Source: Sorangium aterium (GTDB lineage: Bacteria > Myxococcota_A > Polyangia > Polyangiales > Polyangiaceae). From it: a DNA stretch of 64,000 nucleotides. The notes under the pieces were generated by a model. The model did not search any database. It saw only the letters and a list, made by a program, of their open reading frames with translations, and was not told the origin of the DNA. Position 1 is the stretch's first letter. The number at the start of each line of letters is the position of its first letter. The stretch covers positions 913,501 to 977,500 of the forward strand of contig NZ_JAQNDK010000006.1 of the NCBI RefSeq assembly GCF_028368935.1, in the 5' to 3' direction. The position numbers and the translations under genes were made by a program. Positions 27,821-37,566 of this stretch are shown here, in pieces.

Positions 27821-28972
27821 GTGGCCTCGCCGTTCTTCCGCACGATGCGGTCGCTCGAGATCGAGCGCGGGCCGAGGACCTGGATCCGCCTCGCCGTGAT
27901 CCTCGCGGTGCTCGGCGCGTGGGCGGGCTGGATGCACGCGGCGCGCGTCTCGGTCTACGCGACGACCGGGAAGGCGCGCCTGGAGGTCAGCCGGATGGCC
28001 CACCGCGTGGCCGCCGCCGAGCCCGGGCGCGTGTCGGCGTTGCAGGTCTCGCTCGGGCGCCACGTCGAGCAAGGGGAGGTGCTCGTCGAGCTGGACGCCT
28101 CCGTCGAGGAGAGGCGCCTGGAGGAGGAGCGGACGAGGGCGGCCGCGCTCGCGCCGAAGATCGAGGCGCTGCAGCGCCAGATGGCGGTCGAGGAGGAGGT
28201 GCGCGCGTGGCAGGTGAAGCTGTCCGACGCCTCGGTCGCGCGCGCCAGGATCGACCTGCGCCAGCGGGATCTCTCCGCAGCGCACGGCGAGGAGCTCCGC
28301 GCGATCTCCGAGCGCCTGCACGACGAGCGGCTCGCGTCGACGGCCGACCACCTCGAGGCGAAGAGCCGCGCCGCCGACGAGCGGCTCAAGGCGGAGGGGG
28401 CGCGCGCCGATCTCCGGCGGCTCTCGGTCGCGGGGCACCACGACGAGCGGCAGACGGCGGCCCGCCTCGCGGAGCTCGGGCGCGCGCTCGGGGATCTGGT
28501 GGCCGAGCAGCAGGAGGCCGAGGCGGCCGTGGCCACGGCGCTCGCGCAGATCGAGCGGCGCAAGGTCCGCGCGCCCATCGCGGGGAAGCTCGGGAACATC
28601 GCGGCGCTCCAGGTGGGGGACGTGCTCAAGCCGGGCGACCTCGTGGCGACGGTCGTCCCGGGCGACGACCTCCACGCGGTCGCGCTCTTCGCGCCGTCCG
28701 ACGCGGTGGGGCGCATCGTCCCCGGGCAGAGGGCGCGGATGCGCCTCGACGGGTTCGCGTGGACGCAGTTCGGCATGATCGAGGGGGAGGTCTCCCACGT
28801 GGCGAGCGAGCCGTACGACGGCGCGATCCGCGTCGAGCTGCTCGTGCGGCCGGAGAGCGCGGCGTCGATCCCTGTGCAGCACGGGATGCCGGGGACCACC
28901 GAGGTCGAGGTGGAGCGCGTCTCTCCGTGGGCGCTCCTCCTGCGCGCCGTGGCGCCGGGAGGCGCGCGATGA
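27821..28972 (+). CDS. HlyD-family membrane fusion protein of a peptide exporter
   Basis: A 383-aa periplasmic adaptor: one N-terminal membrane segment (about 22-40), a split biotinyl-lipoyl-like domain (EPGRVSALQVSLGRHVEQGE and RAPIAGKLGNIAALQVGD), a long central helical hairpin (about 90-250), and a C-terminal beta-barrel. GTG start at 27821, 1 bp after the activator gene; its stop overlaps the next ABC gene as ATGA. The tight packing shows it serves the two ABC transporters downstream. Confidence 0.9.
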   Translation: MASPFFRTMRSLEIERGPRTWIRLAVILAVLGAWAGWMHAARVSVYATTGKARLEVSRMAHRVAAAEPGRVSALQVSLGRHVEQGEVLVELDASVEERRLEEERTRAAALAPKIEALQRQMAVEEEVRAWQVKLSDASVARARIDLRQRDLSAAHGEELRAISERLHDERLASTADHLEAKSRAADERLKAEGARADLRRLSVAGHHDERQTAARLAELGRALGDLVAEQQEAEAAVATALAQIERRKVRAPIAGKLGNIAALQVGDVLKPGDLVATVVPGDDLHAVALFAPSDAVGRIVPGQRARMRLDGFAWTQFGMIEGEVSHVASEPYDGAIRVELLVRPESAASIPVQHGMPGTTEVEVERVSPWALLLRAVAPGGAR

Positions 28973-31743
28973 AGCGCGCGTTCCTCGTCCCCGAGGTGCT
29001 GCAGGCGTCGCTCATGGACTGCGGCCCCGCCGCGCTCAAGGCGGTGCTGCAGGGGTTCGGCGTCGACGTGCACTACGAGTGGCTCCGCGACCGCTGCCAG
29101 ACGGACGTGGACGGGACCTCCATCGACGCGCTCGCCGCGCTCGGGCAGGAGCTCGGGCTCGCCACCGCCGAGGTGGTGGTCCCCCACGACAGCTTCCTCC
29201 TGCCAGAGGCCGACTGCTTGCCCGCGATCGTGGTCAAGCGCGGCGCGGGCGGCGCGCTCCACTTCGTGGTCGTCTGGCGCCGGCTCGGGCCGTTCGTGCA
29301 GATCCTCGACCCCGGGAGCGGGCGCCGCTGGGTGCGCTCAGCGCGCTTCATGGAGGACATGCCGCACTTCCCGATCCCGATCTCGATCGAGCGGTGGCGG
29401 CGGTGGGCGTCGTCCGCGGACTCGCTCGGCCCGCTCCGCGCGAAGCTGCGCGCGCTGCGCGCGGACGGGGAGGCGCTGATCGCCCGGGCCGACGCGGACC
29501 CGGGGTGGCGGCCGTTCGCGGCGCTCGACGCCGCCGTGCGGATGGTGGCGCGCCTCGTCCGGGGCGGCGCGATCGCGCGCGGGGGCGAGGCCCAGCGCGT
29601 GCTCCACGGCGTCTTCGAGCGCGCGCTCGCCGGGGAGGCGGGCGCCATCCCGAAGGGGTTCTTCTGGGCCACGGAGGGCAAGGCGCCGGGGAAGCTCCTC
29701 GTGCACGGCGCCGTCATCGTCCACGTCGGCCCGCGTCGGCGCGGCGCGGGCGAGGCCAGCAGCGAGGCCGCGCGCGCGCCTGCGTCCCCTACAGCGGCGC
29801 CGCCGCCGAGCTACCGCGGGAGCGCAGCGCCCGAGGCCGCGCGCGGGGTTGCGCCGGACCGGACTGCGCCGCGCGCGACCGCGACCGCGGCGCTGCCGGC
29901 GCCGGTTCGCCGGGAGCTCGAGCTGCCGACGCCATCCCCCTCGCGCCTGTTCTTCTGGATGCTGCGCGCCGACGCGGGCGGGGCGCTCGCGCTCGTCGGG
30001 GTGGCGCTCGCGGCGAGCGCGGCCATCGCGGCGATCGACGTGGTCGTCCTCCGCGGGCTGTTCGACGCGGTGAGGAGCGTCACCGTCGCGTACCAGCGCG
30101 CGCTCGGGCTCCTGGCCCTCGTCGCGTTCGCCGCCGGGGGCCTGGCGCTCGAGATCTTCGTGGCCCACGCCGTGTCGCGCCTCGGGCGCGCCCTCGAGGT
30201 GCGCTTCCGCGCCGCGTTCCTGGAGAAGCTGCCGCGGCTCGAGGATCGCTACCTGCGCAGCCGGCCGACCTCGGACATGACCGCGCGCGGCCACGCGATG
30301 CACCTGATGCGCGAGGCCCCGGCGCTCTTCGCCCGCATCGCGCGCGCGGCGCTGTCGTTCGCGGCGACGCTCCTCGGCGTCGTCTGGCTCTACCCGGGCG
30401 GCGCGTGGTTGTCGCTGGTGGCCGCGGCGGTCGCGCTCGCCGCCCCGTACCTCGCGCGGCGGCCGCTCGTGGAGAGCCTCATGCGCCTGCGCACGCACGC
30501 GGCGTCGCTCGAGCGGTTCTACCTCGACGCCCTGCTCGGCGTCGTGCCCATCCGCGTCCACGGCGCGGAGCGTGCGGTGCGGCGCGAGCACGAGGCGCTG
30601 CTCGTCGAGTGGGCGCGGACCGGCCGGCTCGTGCACGCGCAGTCCACCGCCATGCAGGCCGCCCAGGGGATCGCGAGCACGGCCGTGGCGGTCGCGATCG
30701 TCGGCGGCTACGTCGCCTCCGGCGGCCCGGCCGCGGCGCTGCTCCTGCTCGTGTTCTGGTCGCTGCGCCTCCCCGCGGCGGCGCAGGAGCTCGTCGCGGC
30801 GCTGCTCGGCTGGAAGAACGTGCGCAACGCCTCCGTGCGCCTCTTCGCGCCGCTCGCGGCGCCGGAGATGGACCTGCCCCGCGCGCCCGCCGAAGACGTT
30901 GTCGACGCAGCGCGCGCCGCGCAGGGCGCCGCGTGCGCCGCGTCGATCGACCTCCGGGGCGTCAGCGTGAAGGCCGGCGGGCACACGCTCCTGTCCGACG
31001 TCTCGCTGAGCGTCCCGGCGGGGGCGCACGTCGCGATCGTGGGGGCGTCGGGCGCGGGGAAGTCGTCGCTGCTCTCGCTGCTCCTCGGGTGGCTGCGGGC
31101 GTCCGGGGGGGAGGTCCTCGTCGACGGGCGCCCCTTCGACGACGCGGCGGTCGAGCGCCTCCGCCGCGCGACCGCGTGGGTGGACCCAGCGATCCAGCTC
31201 TGGAACCGCACGCTCCTCGAGAACATCACCTTCGGCCACGCCGGCGACGCCCTCGCGCGCGTGCCCCTGTCCATGAGCCAGGCCGAGCTCACAGGCGTCC
31301 TGGAGAGCCTGCCCGACGGCTTGCAGGCGGCGATCGGCGAGGGGGGCGCGCGCCTGTCGGGCGGGCAGGGGCAGCGCGTCCGCCTCGCGCGGGCGCTCAT
31401 GAAGGGCGACGCGCGCCTCGTGCTCCTCGACGAGCCGTTCCGCGGCCTCGAGCGCGAGCGGCGCCGGGAGCTGCTCGCGCGCGCGCGGGAGCACTGGGGG
31501 CGCTCGACGCTCGTCCTCGTCAGCCACGACGTCATGGACACGCTCGGCTTCGATCGCGTGCTGGTCGTCGAGGGGGGCAGGGTCGTCGAGGACGGCGCGC
31601 CGCGCGAGCTCATGGACGACCCGCGGAGCCGCTACCGCGCGCTCGCCGAGGCGGACGCGCGGGCGCGCGACGAGGTCTGGTCGAAGGAGCGCTTCAGGAG
31701 CGCGACGATGGAGGGCGGCCGGCTCATCCAGGGGGCGGCGTGA
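28969..31743 (+). CDS. C39-peptidase-containing ABC exporter (bacteriocin/RiPP type)
   Basis: A 924-aa protease-transporter. The N-terminal C39 domain has a complete triad: Cys18 in MDCGPAALKAVL, His98 in GALHFVVVW and Asp114 in ILDPGSG. Such domains cut leader peptides after double-glycine-like sites during export. Then follow a long Ala/Pro-rich spacer (about 245-310), six membrane segments, and an ATPase with Walker A GASGAGKSS (about 692), signature LSGGQGQR (about 796) and Walker B LVLLDEP (about 817). It overlaps neighbours by 4 nt at both ends. No classical double-glycine precursor gene is adjacent. Confidence 0.93.
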   Translation: MKRAFLVPEVLQASLMDCGPAALKAVLQGFGVDVHYEWLRDRCQTDVDGTSIDALAALGQELGLATAEVVVPHDSFLLPEADCLPAIVVKRGAGGALHFVVVWRRLGPFVQILDPGSGRRWVRSARFMEDMPHFPIPISIERWRRWASSADSLGPLRAKLRALRADGEALIARADADPGWRPFAALDAAVRMVARLVRGGAIARGGEAQRVLHGVFERALAGEAGAIPKGFFWATEGKAPGKLLVHGAVIVHVGPRRRGAGEASSEAARAPASPTAAPPPSYRGSAAPEAARGVAPDRTAPRATATAALPAPVRRELELPTPSPSRLFFWMLRADAGGALALVGVALAASAAIAAIDVVVLRGLFDAVRSVTVAYQRALGLLALVAFAAGGLALEIFVAHAVSRLGRALEVRFRAAFLEKLPRLEDRYLRSRPTSDMTARGHAMHLMREAPALFARIARAALSFAATLLGVVWLYPGGAWLSLVAAAVALAAPYLARRPLVESLMRLRTHAASLERFYLDALLGVVPIRVHGAERAVRREHEALLVEWARTGRLVHAQSTAMQAAQGIASTAVAVAIVGGYVASGGPAAALLLLVFWSLRLPAAAQELVAALLGWKNVRNASVRLFAPLAAPEMDLPRAPAEDVVDAARAAQGAACAASIDLRGVSVKAGGHTLLSDVSLSVPAGAHVAIVGASGAGKSSLLSLLLGWLRASGGEVLVDGRPFDDAAVERLRRATAWVDPAIQLWNRTLLENITFGHAGDALARVPLSMSQAELTGVLESLPDGLQAAIGEGGARLSGGQGQRVRLARALMKGDARLVLLDEPFRGLERERRRELLARAREHWGRSTLVLVSHDVMDTLGFDRVLVVEGGRVVEDGAPRELMDDPRSRYRALAEADARARDEVWSKERFRSATMEGGRLIQGAA

Positions 31744-33854
31744 AGGCGGGCGAGGCCGGACAGGCGGCAACGTTGGGCGGGCTCGTCTGGCAGCCGTCCG
31801 CGCTCGCCCACGCGATGAGCGCGCTCACGGCCGCGTGCGGGCTCGCGACCGGCGCGGTCCCGTCGCCCGGCGCGCCGCCGGAGGGCGACCCCACCGCGTG
31901 GATCGAGGCGTACGCGGGCTGCATGGGCGTCGAGGCGGAGGCGGTCCAGTGCAGCTTCGCCGAGCTCGGGGGCGCGCTCGCGTCCCTCGGCCCCTCGATC
32001 GTCCGCGTCGAGCAGGGCTACCTCGCGGTGATGTCCGCGGGACGGCGGGGGCTCTCGGTGCTGACGCCGGCGCTCACGCCGGCGCGGATCCCGCTGGAGA
32101 CCGTGCGCCGGGCGCTCACCGCCCACCTCGAGGACCGCCCCGCGTCGCACGTCGACAAGTGGCTCGCCGCGGCGCAGGTCCCGCCGCGGCGCGCCGCGCG
32201 GGCGCGCGACGAGCTGCTCGCCCAGCTCGTCGCGGATCGCCCCATCGACGGCGTGTGGCTGCTCCGCCCCGATCCTGGGTCGAGCTTCCGGCGCCTGCTC
32301 TCGAGGCGCGGGGTGCTCCGCCGGGGCGCGATCTTCCTCGCGGCCGCCGCGTCGCAGATCGCGCTCGGCGTCTTCGCCTGGTGGCTGATCGGCGCGGGCG
32401 CGCTCGAGGGCGACGTGCAGCCGGGGTGGCTGTTCGCGTGGGTGCTCCTGTCGCTCTCGGCGCTCTTCGTGCAGCTGTTCGCCTCGTTCACGGGGGGCAT
32501 GCTCACGATCGACGTCGCCGCGCTCCTCAAGCAGCGCCTGCTGTGCGGCGCGCTCCGCCTGGATCCTGCCGCGATCCGGGCGCGCGGCTCGGGCGAGCTG
32601 CTGGCCATGGTCTCCGAGTCCGAGGCGGTCGAGACGGCCGGGCTCGGCGGCGCGCTCGGGGCGATCGTCGCGCTCGTGCAGCTCGCGAGCGCCGCGGCGG
32701 TCCTCGCCGCCGGCGCCGGCGGCGGCCTCCACGTCGCGCTGCTCCTCGGGTGGACGCTCGCCGTGGCGCTGCTCGGGCGCCGCTTCGCCCGGGAGCGGGC
32801 GGCGTGGACGGGCGAGCGGTTCGCGATCACGAGCGGCTTCGTCGAGCACGTCGTCGGGCACCGGACGCGCGTCGCCCAGCAGGCCTCGCACCTCCACCAC
32901 CTGGAGGAGGACGCGGCGCTGGAGCGCTACCACCGCGCCGCGCGGGGGATGGATGGCGTGGGTGATCTCCTCGCGTCGCTCCCGGCGCGCGGGTGGCTCG
33001 CGCTCGGGCTGCTCGGCCTGGTCCCCGCGGTCCTGGGCGGGGTGGGCGCGGGCCCGCTCGTCGTCGCGACCGGCGGCATCCTCCAGGCGCAGGCCGCGTT
33101 CGCGACGCTGGCGACGAGCCTCGGCGCGCTCCTCTCCGCCGCCGTCTCGTGGCGCTCGATCGCCCGTCTCTTCACGGCGGCCGAGGGCCGCGAGCCCGCC
33201 GGGATCCCGCAGGCCGTGCTCGGGCGCCCCGCGACGTCGGACGTCGTGATCGAGGCGCGGGGCGTCTCGTTCCGCTACGACGGGGAGCGCGGCGAGCCGG
33301 TCCTCCGCGGCTGCGAGCTGGTGCTCTCGAAGGGCGACCGGCTGCTGCTCGAGGGGCGCTCCGGCGGCGGCAAGTCGACGCTCGCGGCCGTGCTCAGCGG
33401 CCTTCACGCGCCGTCGTCGGGGCTCGTGCTGCTGCGCGGCCTCGACCGGCGGACGCTGGGCGGGGCCGCGTGGCGCAGCCGCGTCGCGAGCGCGCCGCAG
33501 TTCCACGACAACCACGTGCTCTCCGGGACGCTCGCGTTCAACCTGCTGATGGGCCGCGCGTGGCCCGCGTCGCCCGAGGACCGGCGGGAGGCGGAGGTCG
33601 TCTGCCGCAAGCTGGGCCTCGGGCCGCTGCTGGACAGGATGCCCTCGGGGCTCGATCAGGTCGTGGGCGAGACGGGGTGGCAGCTCTCGCACGGCGAGCG
33701 GAGCCGGCTGTTCCTGGCGCGCGCGCTGCTCCAGCGCTCGGACGCCGTGATCCTCGACGAGAGCTTTGGCGCGCTGGATCCGCTGACGGCCCGCGAGTGC
33801 GTGGGCGCCGTGCTGGAGCGGGCGCCGGCGCTGATCGTCATTGCGCACCCGTGA
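31740..33854 (+). CDS. Second ABC transporter (fused membrane-ATPase) of the exporter operon
   Basis: A 704-aa half-transporter starting at GTG (31740, GTGA overlap). An N-terminal region of about 190 residues has no recognised motif and no intact peptidase triad; six membrane segments follow, then an ATPase with Walker A RSGGGKSTL (about 540), a variant signature LSHGERSR (about 650) and Walker B VILDES (about 670). The pairing of a C39-type ABC protein, a second ABC protein and HlyD resembles NHLM-type peptide export modules. It probably forms a heterodimer or works in series with the upstream exporter. Confidence 0.88.
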   Translation: MKAGEAGQAATLGGLVWQPSALAHAMSALTAACGLATGAVPSPGAPPEGDPTAWIEAYAGCMGVEAEAVQCSFAELGGALASLGPSIVRVEQGYLAVMSAGRRGLSVLTPALTPARIPLETVRRALTAHLEDRPASHVDKWLAAAQVPPRRAARARDELLAQLVADRPIDGVWLLRPDPGSSFRRLLSRRGVLRRGAIFLAAAASQIALGVFAWWLIGAGALEGDVQPGWLFAWVLLSLSALFVQLFASFTGGMLTIDVAALLKQRLLCGALRLDPAAIRARGSGELLAMVSESEAVETAGLGGALGAIVALVQLASAAAVLAAGAGGGLHVALLLGWTLAVALLGRRFARERAAWTGERFAITSGFVEHVVGHRTRVAQQASHLHHLEEDAALERYHRAARGMDGVGDLLASLPARGWLALGLLGLVPAVLGGVGAGPLVVATGGILQAQAAFATLATSLGALLSAAVSWRSIARLFTAAEGREPAGIPQAVLGRPATSDVVIEARGVSFRYDGERGEPVLRGCELVLSKGDRLLLEGRSGGGKSTLAAVLSGLHAPSSGLVLLRGLDRRTLGGAAWRSRVASAPQFHDNHVLSGTLAFNLLMGRAWPASPEDRREAEVVCRKLGLGPLLDRMPSGLDQVVGETGWQLSHGERSRLFLARALLQRSDAVILDESFGALDPLTARECVGAVLERAPALIVIAHP

Positions 33855-33972
33855 GCGTGAGGGAGCGGAGTACGGCCCCGACATGGGGGTGTCGTCGCCA
33901 GCGTGAGTGCTGCCGCGTCGCCCGCGGTGATCGGCGCGGGCCGTTCGCGGATCTCCCCTCGGTGGTCCCGGT

Positions 33973-35310
33973 TCAGGTGGACCCCACCGCCGTCCTCCGA
34001 CGACGACGGATCAAGGTCGAAAGTGCAATTGCCAGAGCAACCAGGGAAGTCCCGACAGACTCCCCCGAATCGGCCCTGCCGACCGCGCACGATCCAGAAT
34101 CAGCGCCACCGGCCGGGCCACCACCCGTGACGGCTCCACCCGTTCCACTGCTCCCGCCGCTTCCGACTGCGGTGCCGCTTCCGCCTGCGGTGGCACTTCC
34201 GCCTGCGGTGCCGCTTCCGCCTGCGGTGCCGCTCGACCCCGTGCTCCCAGCGGTCCCGCCGCTCATGCCGCCCTGCCCCTGTCCACCACCCGCACCATCT
34301 CCACCGGTTCCGCCTGCGCCGCCGCTTCCGCCCGCCCCACCGCTGCACTGCTCTATCTCGGGATCGACCGGCCCGGTCTTGTCGAGACCCAGAAAGGGGA
34401 TGACGTACTCAGCGGGGAACAACGCGTCGGATGGGCCGTGATCGCCGCCAATCGAGGTGAACGCGTCGAGGACCACGTAGCCGCACTCATTCTCCCAGCG
34501 CTGCCGCGTCGCATCGTGGTTGCCGAGACGAACTCCCGTATCGGTCGACGTCGGGCTCGCGCCCACGCCCAGAACGTTGGTCCATTGCTTGATGGCCTCC
34601 GTGTGGTTCGGGTACCTGATGAGGGTGTCCGCGTCGCCGTGGAAAAGCTGCAGCCGCGGGCGATGTCCCGCATACCCCGGGGCCAGCGTACGGGCGATGT
34701 CGCCCCATTCTTGCGCTGTGTGGGTCACCGAGCCGCCCGCGCACGCTCCGCTGTATCCGCCGTTGTTGCCTGATTCGTTGGCTGCGCGGCACCCGGCCGG
34801 CATGCCCGCCAACGCGGCGCCTGCTTTGAAGACGTCCGGGTAGAGGGCAAGCAGGAGCTCGGTCATCATGCCGCCGGACGAATCTCCCGTCGCATAGACG
34901 CGATCCGCGTTGCCTCCGTACGTGTCGAGCGCGTACTTCACCATCTGCCTGATGGCGTGACTGTCGCCACCGGCTTCGCGCGTGCGCGTCTTGTCCGACA
35001 CGACGTCCCAGCATCTTCCGCTGCTGGGGACGACCATGATGAAGCCATGGTCGTCCGCCGCGTCGACGATGCCCCCGCCCCGCGCCTGACCAAACACTGT
35101 ACTGGCGGTCCCGCCGCAGTAGTGCACCAGCGTCAGAATCGGAGGATTCGGCGCCACGTGGTCCGGGACATAGACGTACATGCTCACGTCACGAGGCAGA
35201 CCGCTCACCGCCCAGTCGTTGACCTGACGCAACGTCGCCGCTCCCGCGGAGGGTACCGACCCCAGCATGGCTGCCAGCAAGGCGCCCCAGGCAGTCCAAT
35301 TTCGGCTCAT
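33973..35310 (-). CDS. Secreted CE1-type esterase (feruloyl/acetyl-xylan esterase or PHB depolymerase-like) with C-terminal anchor
   Basis: A 445-aa alpha/beta hydrolase: signal peptide 1-24, LVHYCGGTAS oxyanion region, nucleophile Ser144 in TGDSSGGMM, and a late Asp/His region (LFHGDAD, SIGGDHGPSD). After about residue 325 comes a Gly/Ser/Thr-rich linker, partly made of an 18-nt repeat, then a hydrophobic helix (VGTSLVALAIALSTLI) and RRRRR, resembling myxobacterial C-terminal sorting signals. It should act on plant cell-wall esters at the cell surface. It is divergent from two GH43 genes with which it shares mirrored promoter-operators. Confidence 0.88.
   Translation of the reverse strand: MSRNWTAWGALLAAMLGSVPSAGAATLRQVNDWAVSGLPRDVSMYVYVPDHVAPNPPILTLVHYCGGTASTVFGQARGGGIVDAADDHGFIMVVPSSGRCWDVVSDKTRTREAGGDSHAIRQMVKYALDTYGGNADRVYATGDSSGGMMTELLLALYPDVFKAGAALAGMPAGCRAANESGNNGGYSGACAGGSVTHTAQEWGDIARTLAPGYAGHRPRLQLFHGDADTLIRYPNHTEAIKQWTNVLGVGASPTSTDTGVRLGNHDATRQRWENECGYVVLDAFTSIGGDHGPSDALFPAEYVIPFLGLDKTGPVDPEIEQCSGGAGGSGGAGGTGGDGAGGGQGQGGMSGGTAGSTGSSGTAGGSGTAGGSATAGGSGTAVGSGGSSGTGGAVTGGGPAGGADSGSCAVGRADSGESVGTSLVALAIALSTLIRRRRRTAVGST
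34157..34228 (-). repeat. 18-nt tandem repeat, four units, in the esterase linker
   Basis: Four 18-nt units (34157-34174, 34175-34192, 34193-34210, 34211-34228) differ by one or two bases and encode the GGSGTA/GGSATA linker. The unit is a multiple of three, so expansion or loss would only alter linker length. Confidence 0.85.
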
Positions 35311-35570
35311 GATGGAGTTCTCTCCTGTGTGTAAACTGGCTCTGTCGAACCAAGCAAGGCTGCGACGACATGACGCCGGCGATGTCGATGGCGAATCGCC
35401 ACGCTCAGCTCAGGTGACAGAAGGTTCTTTACGCGATCCGCCTTCCTCTTGCTGAGGATGGCGAAGCAGACCCTCCGGACGGAGGCGGCGCCGAGATCGA
35501 TCGGATGACGAAGGTCTCCGCGTTCACGACGACCCATCCATGGCGAAGCAAAAGGATACCGATCGGGTCG

Positions 35571-35603
35571 ATTGTGAACGCTCACATTGGCAACGTCAAT
35601 TCC
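35571..35603 (-). promoter_or_regulatory. Promoter with embedded lac-type operator, firing toward the esterase
   Basis: On the minus strand TTGACG (35599-35594) and CACAAT (35576-35571) are 17 bp apart, a plausible -35/-10 pair. The spacer and -10 contain TGTGAACGCTCACA (plus 35573-35586), one base from the ideal symmetric lac operator core TGTGAGCGCTCACA. A LacI/GalR-family repressor bound here should block the polymerase. Transcription would start near 35564, about 250 nt before the esterase ATG. Confidence 0.6.
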
Positions 35604-35752
35604 AATCGACCGGCCCGCGGTGTCGTCCAGCCGGAGGGGGGCGGGCGGGGCGCCTCTGGAGCGCGGCGTCACGAGAAGCGGTCCTCGGACCTGCGTCGAG
35701 GCGGATGGGCTCCAGGGGAACGGCGGCCGTGAGCTCGTCGTCGGGCCATTTC

Positions 35753-35783
35753 GGTTGACGTCGCCGATGTGAGCGCTCACAGT
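35753..35783 (+). promoter_or_regulatory. Mirror-image promoter with lac-type operator, firing toward the GH43 genes
   Basis: TTGACG (35755-35760), 17-bp spacer, CACAGT (35778-35783), with TGTGAGCGCTCACA at 35768-35781, identical to the ideal lac operator core. The 29 bases from 35781 back to 35753 match 24 of 29 bases of the other site in inverted orientation. Start of transcription would be near 35790, about 180 nt before the first GH43 ATG. No LacI-family gene is in the window. Confidence 0.65.
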
Positions 35784-35968
35784 CGCTCGAGAACCACCCT
35801 TTCGCTTTGTCCAGAACAGGCCGTCGTGCGCGCAGGGCGCCCGTCCTCGGGATCGATCCCGGCACGGCTCCGCTCGGTCATCGCGGACAAAGGTGCCCCA
35901 CGCACATCGGACCGGGTGGGCGTCGGCGCCCATCGGCGCAGCAACTACGCGCGAAACCGAGGAGCGAG

Positions 35969-37525
35969 ATGGCACGTTTGGGAAGCAGATCGAGAGCACG
36001 ATTCCTGGTGGCGCTCTTATGGACTTCCGGGTGCAGCGACCCGGTGACGACGACCGGCGGAGACGCAGGGCACGATGCCGAGCCCCCCGCGTGCTCCGAG
36101 GGCACCTGGGATCACGATGGCGACAGCGCGACGAGCTGCGTCGCATGGACAGGCTGCTCCGCAGGCACCTTCGCGAGCGCCGAGGGCTCGCCTACGGCGG
36201 ACCGGCGGTGCACGGCGTGCCCGGAGGACACCTTCAGCGACACGATGAACGCGCCGAGCTGCAGGATGCACACGCCCTGCGCGCCTGGGACGAGGCAGAG
36301 CGCGCCTGGGACGAGCACCACGCCCGCGCAGTGTGACGGCTGCTCGCCGGGCACGTACTGCGCAGGCGGGACCGCCGCGCCTGTCGATTGCGCGGACGGC
36401 ACCTGGGACGACGACGCCGATCCCACGACGACATGCGTCGCGTGGACCGACTGCGTGCCAGGGGAGCTCGTCGGCACGGAGGGGAGCAGCACCACGGACC
36501 GCAGCTGCCTCAAGTGTACGAACGGCGAGCACACGGCCACGATGAATGCAACCAGCTGCTCCCCGGGTGCCTGGGTGATGAGCTACTTCGGGCCGAATCA
36601 GGACGTGGCGAGCGATTCGCTGCATCTCGCCTACAGCACCGACGGGCTTCACTGGTCGGCCCTCGCCAATGGACAACCGACGTACCAGCTCACCGGGATG
36701 GGCACGAATCACATCCGAGATCCGTTCCTGTTCCGCAAGAACGATGGAACGTATGTCTATATCGCCACGGACTGGACGCTCTCGGAAAACGACTCGAACT
36801 ACTGGAACCATCCGAGCTCCAAGATCTTCGTGGCCGACTCGACCGATCTCATCACCTTCACGAATCCCCGGTTGATCACGCTCACGAACCTCTCGGGCCC
36901 CAGCGCCACCCCGATGCACGCCTGGGCCCCGGAGGCTTACTACGATCCCGATCGCAAGCTCTATGCGATCATCTGGTCGGGGAACGACACCACGGGCGCG
37001 AACCGCATCTACGTCAGCTACACCGAGGACTTCGTCACCATCGTCAACCCGACGCCCGACGTGCTCTTCGACCCGGGCTACAGCGTCATCGACGCGACGA
37101 TCACGCAATGGAATGACCGCAACTACCTCTTCTTCAAGGACGAGACGGACAGCAGCGGGAGCGCGCTCACCGGATCGGGCAAGGACATCCAGATCGCGCG
37201 CTCCTCGACGCTCGCGCTCGATCCGGCGACGTTCACGCGATGGAGTCCGGACTACATCACGCGCGGGTCGACCCAGAGCAGGAGACGAGCGACCGAGGGA
37301 CCGTTCGTCATCAAGGATCCGCGGGAGAGTCGATGGTACCTCTTCGCCGACTACTACCTGAACGGCGGTGTGTTCGGGTGCTGGAGCACGACGGATCTCG
37401 ACACGGATCCGGGCTCTTGGACGGAGCTCCCGAGCGCGCAGTACCGCTTTCCGTCCGGCGTGCGCCACGCGAACGCGGTCCGGGTCACGCAGGCGGAGCT
37501 CGACGCGATCATCGCCCACTACTGA
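35969..37525 (+). CDS. GH43 glycosidase lipoprotein with Cys-rich N-terminal repeats
   Basis: A 518-aa secreted enzyme. The signal peptide ends in a lipobox (LWTSGC). About residues 30-195 form Cys-rich repeats (GTWDHDGDSATSCVAWTGC and copies) common in myxobacterial surface proteins. The rest is a five-bladed GH43 propeller with the likely triad Asp251 (HIRDPFLF), Asp375 (VIDATITQW) and Glu443 (ATEGPFVIK). It probably releases arabinose or xylose from hemicellulose. ATG 35969 has GGAG 4 nt upstream; the next GH43 gene follows after 41 bp, so they form an operon. Confidence 0.88.
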   Translation: MARLGSRSRARFLVALLWTSGCSDPVTTTGGDAGHDAEPPACSEGTWDHDGDSATSCVAWTGCSAGTFASAEGSPTADRRCTACPEDTFSDTMNAPSCRMHTPCAPGTRQSAPGTSTTPAQCDGCSPGTYCAGGTAAPVDCADGTWDDDADPTTTCVAWTDCVPGELVGTEGSSTTDRSCLKCTNGEHTATMNATSCSPGAWVMSYFGPNQDVASDSLHLAYSTDGLHWSALANGQPTYQLTGMGTNHIRDPFLFRKNDGTYVYIATDWTLSENDSNYWNHPSSKIFVADSTDLITFTNPRLITLTNLSGPSATPMHAWAPEAYYDPDRKLYAIIWSGNDTTGANRIYVSYTEDFVTIVNPTPDVLFDPGYSVIDATITQWNDRNYLFFKDETDSSGSALTGSGKDIQIARSSTLALDPATFTRWSPDYITRGSTQSRRRATEGPFVIKDPRESRWYLFADYYLNGGVFGCWSTTDLDTDPGSWTELPSAQYRFPSGVRHANAVRVTQAELDAIIAHY

Positions 37526-37566
37526 ACATCCTAGCGGACCCACTGATGGGTAGAGGTTCCCTCATC

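Noticed and set aside
34157-34228. Regular repeats that could suggest a CRISPR-like array
   Set aside because: Units are 18 nt, directly adjoining without spacers, and encode a Gly-rich linker in frame.
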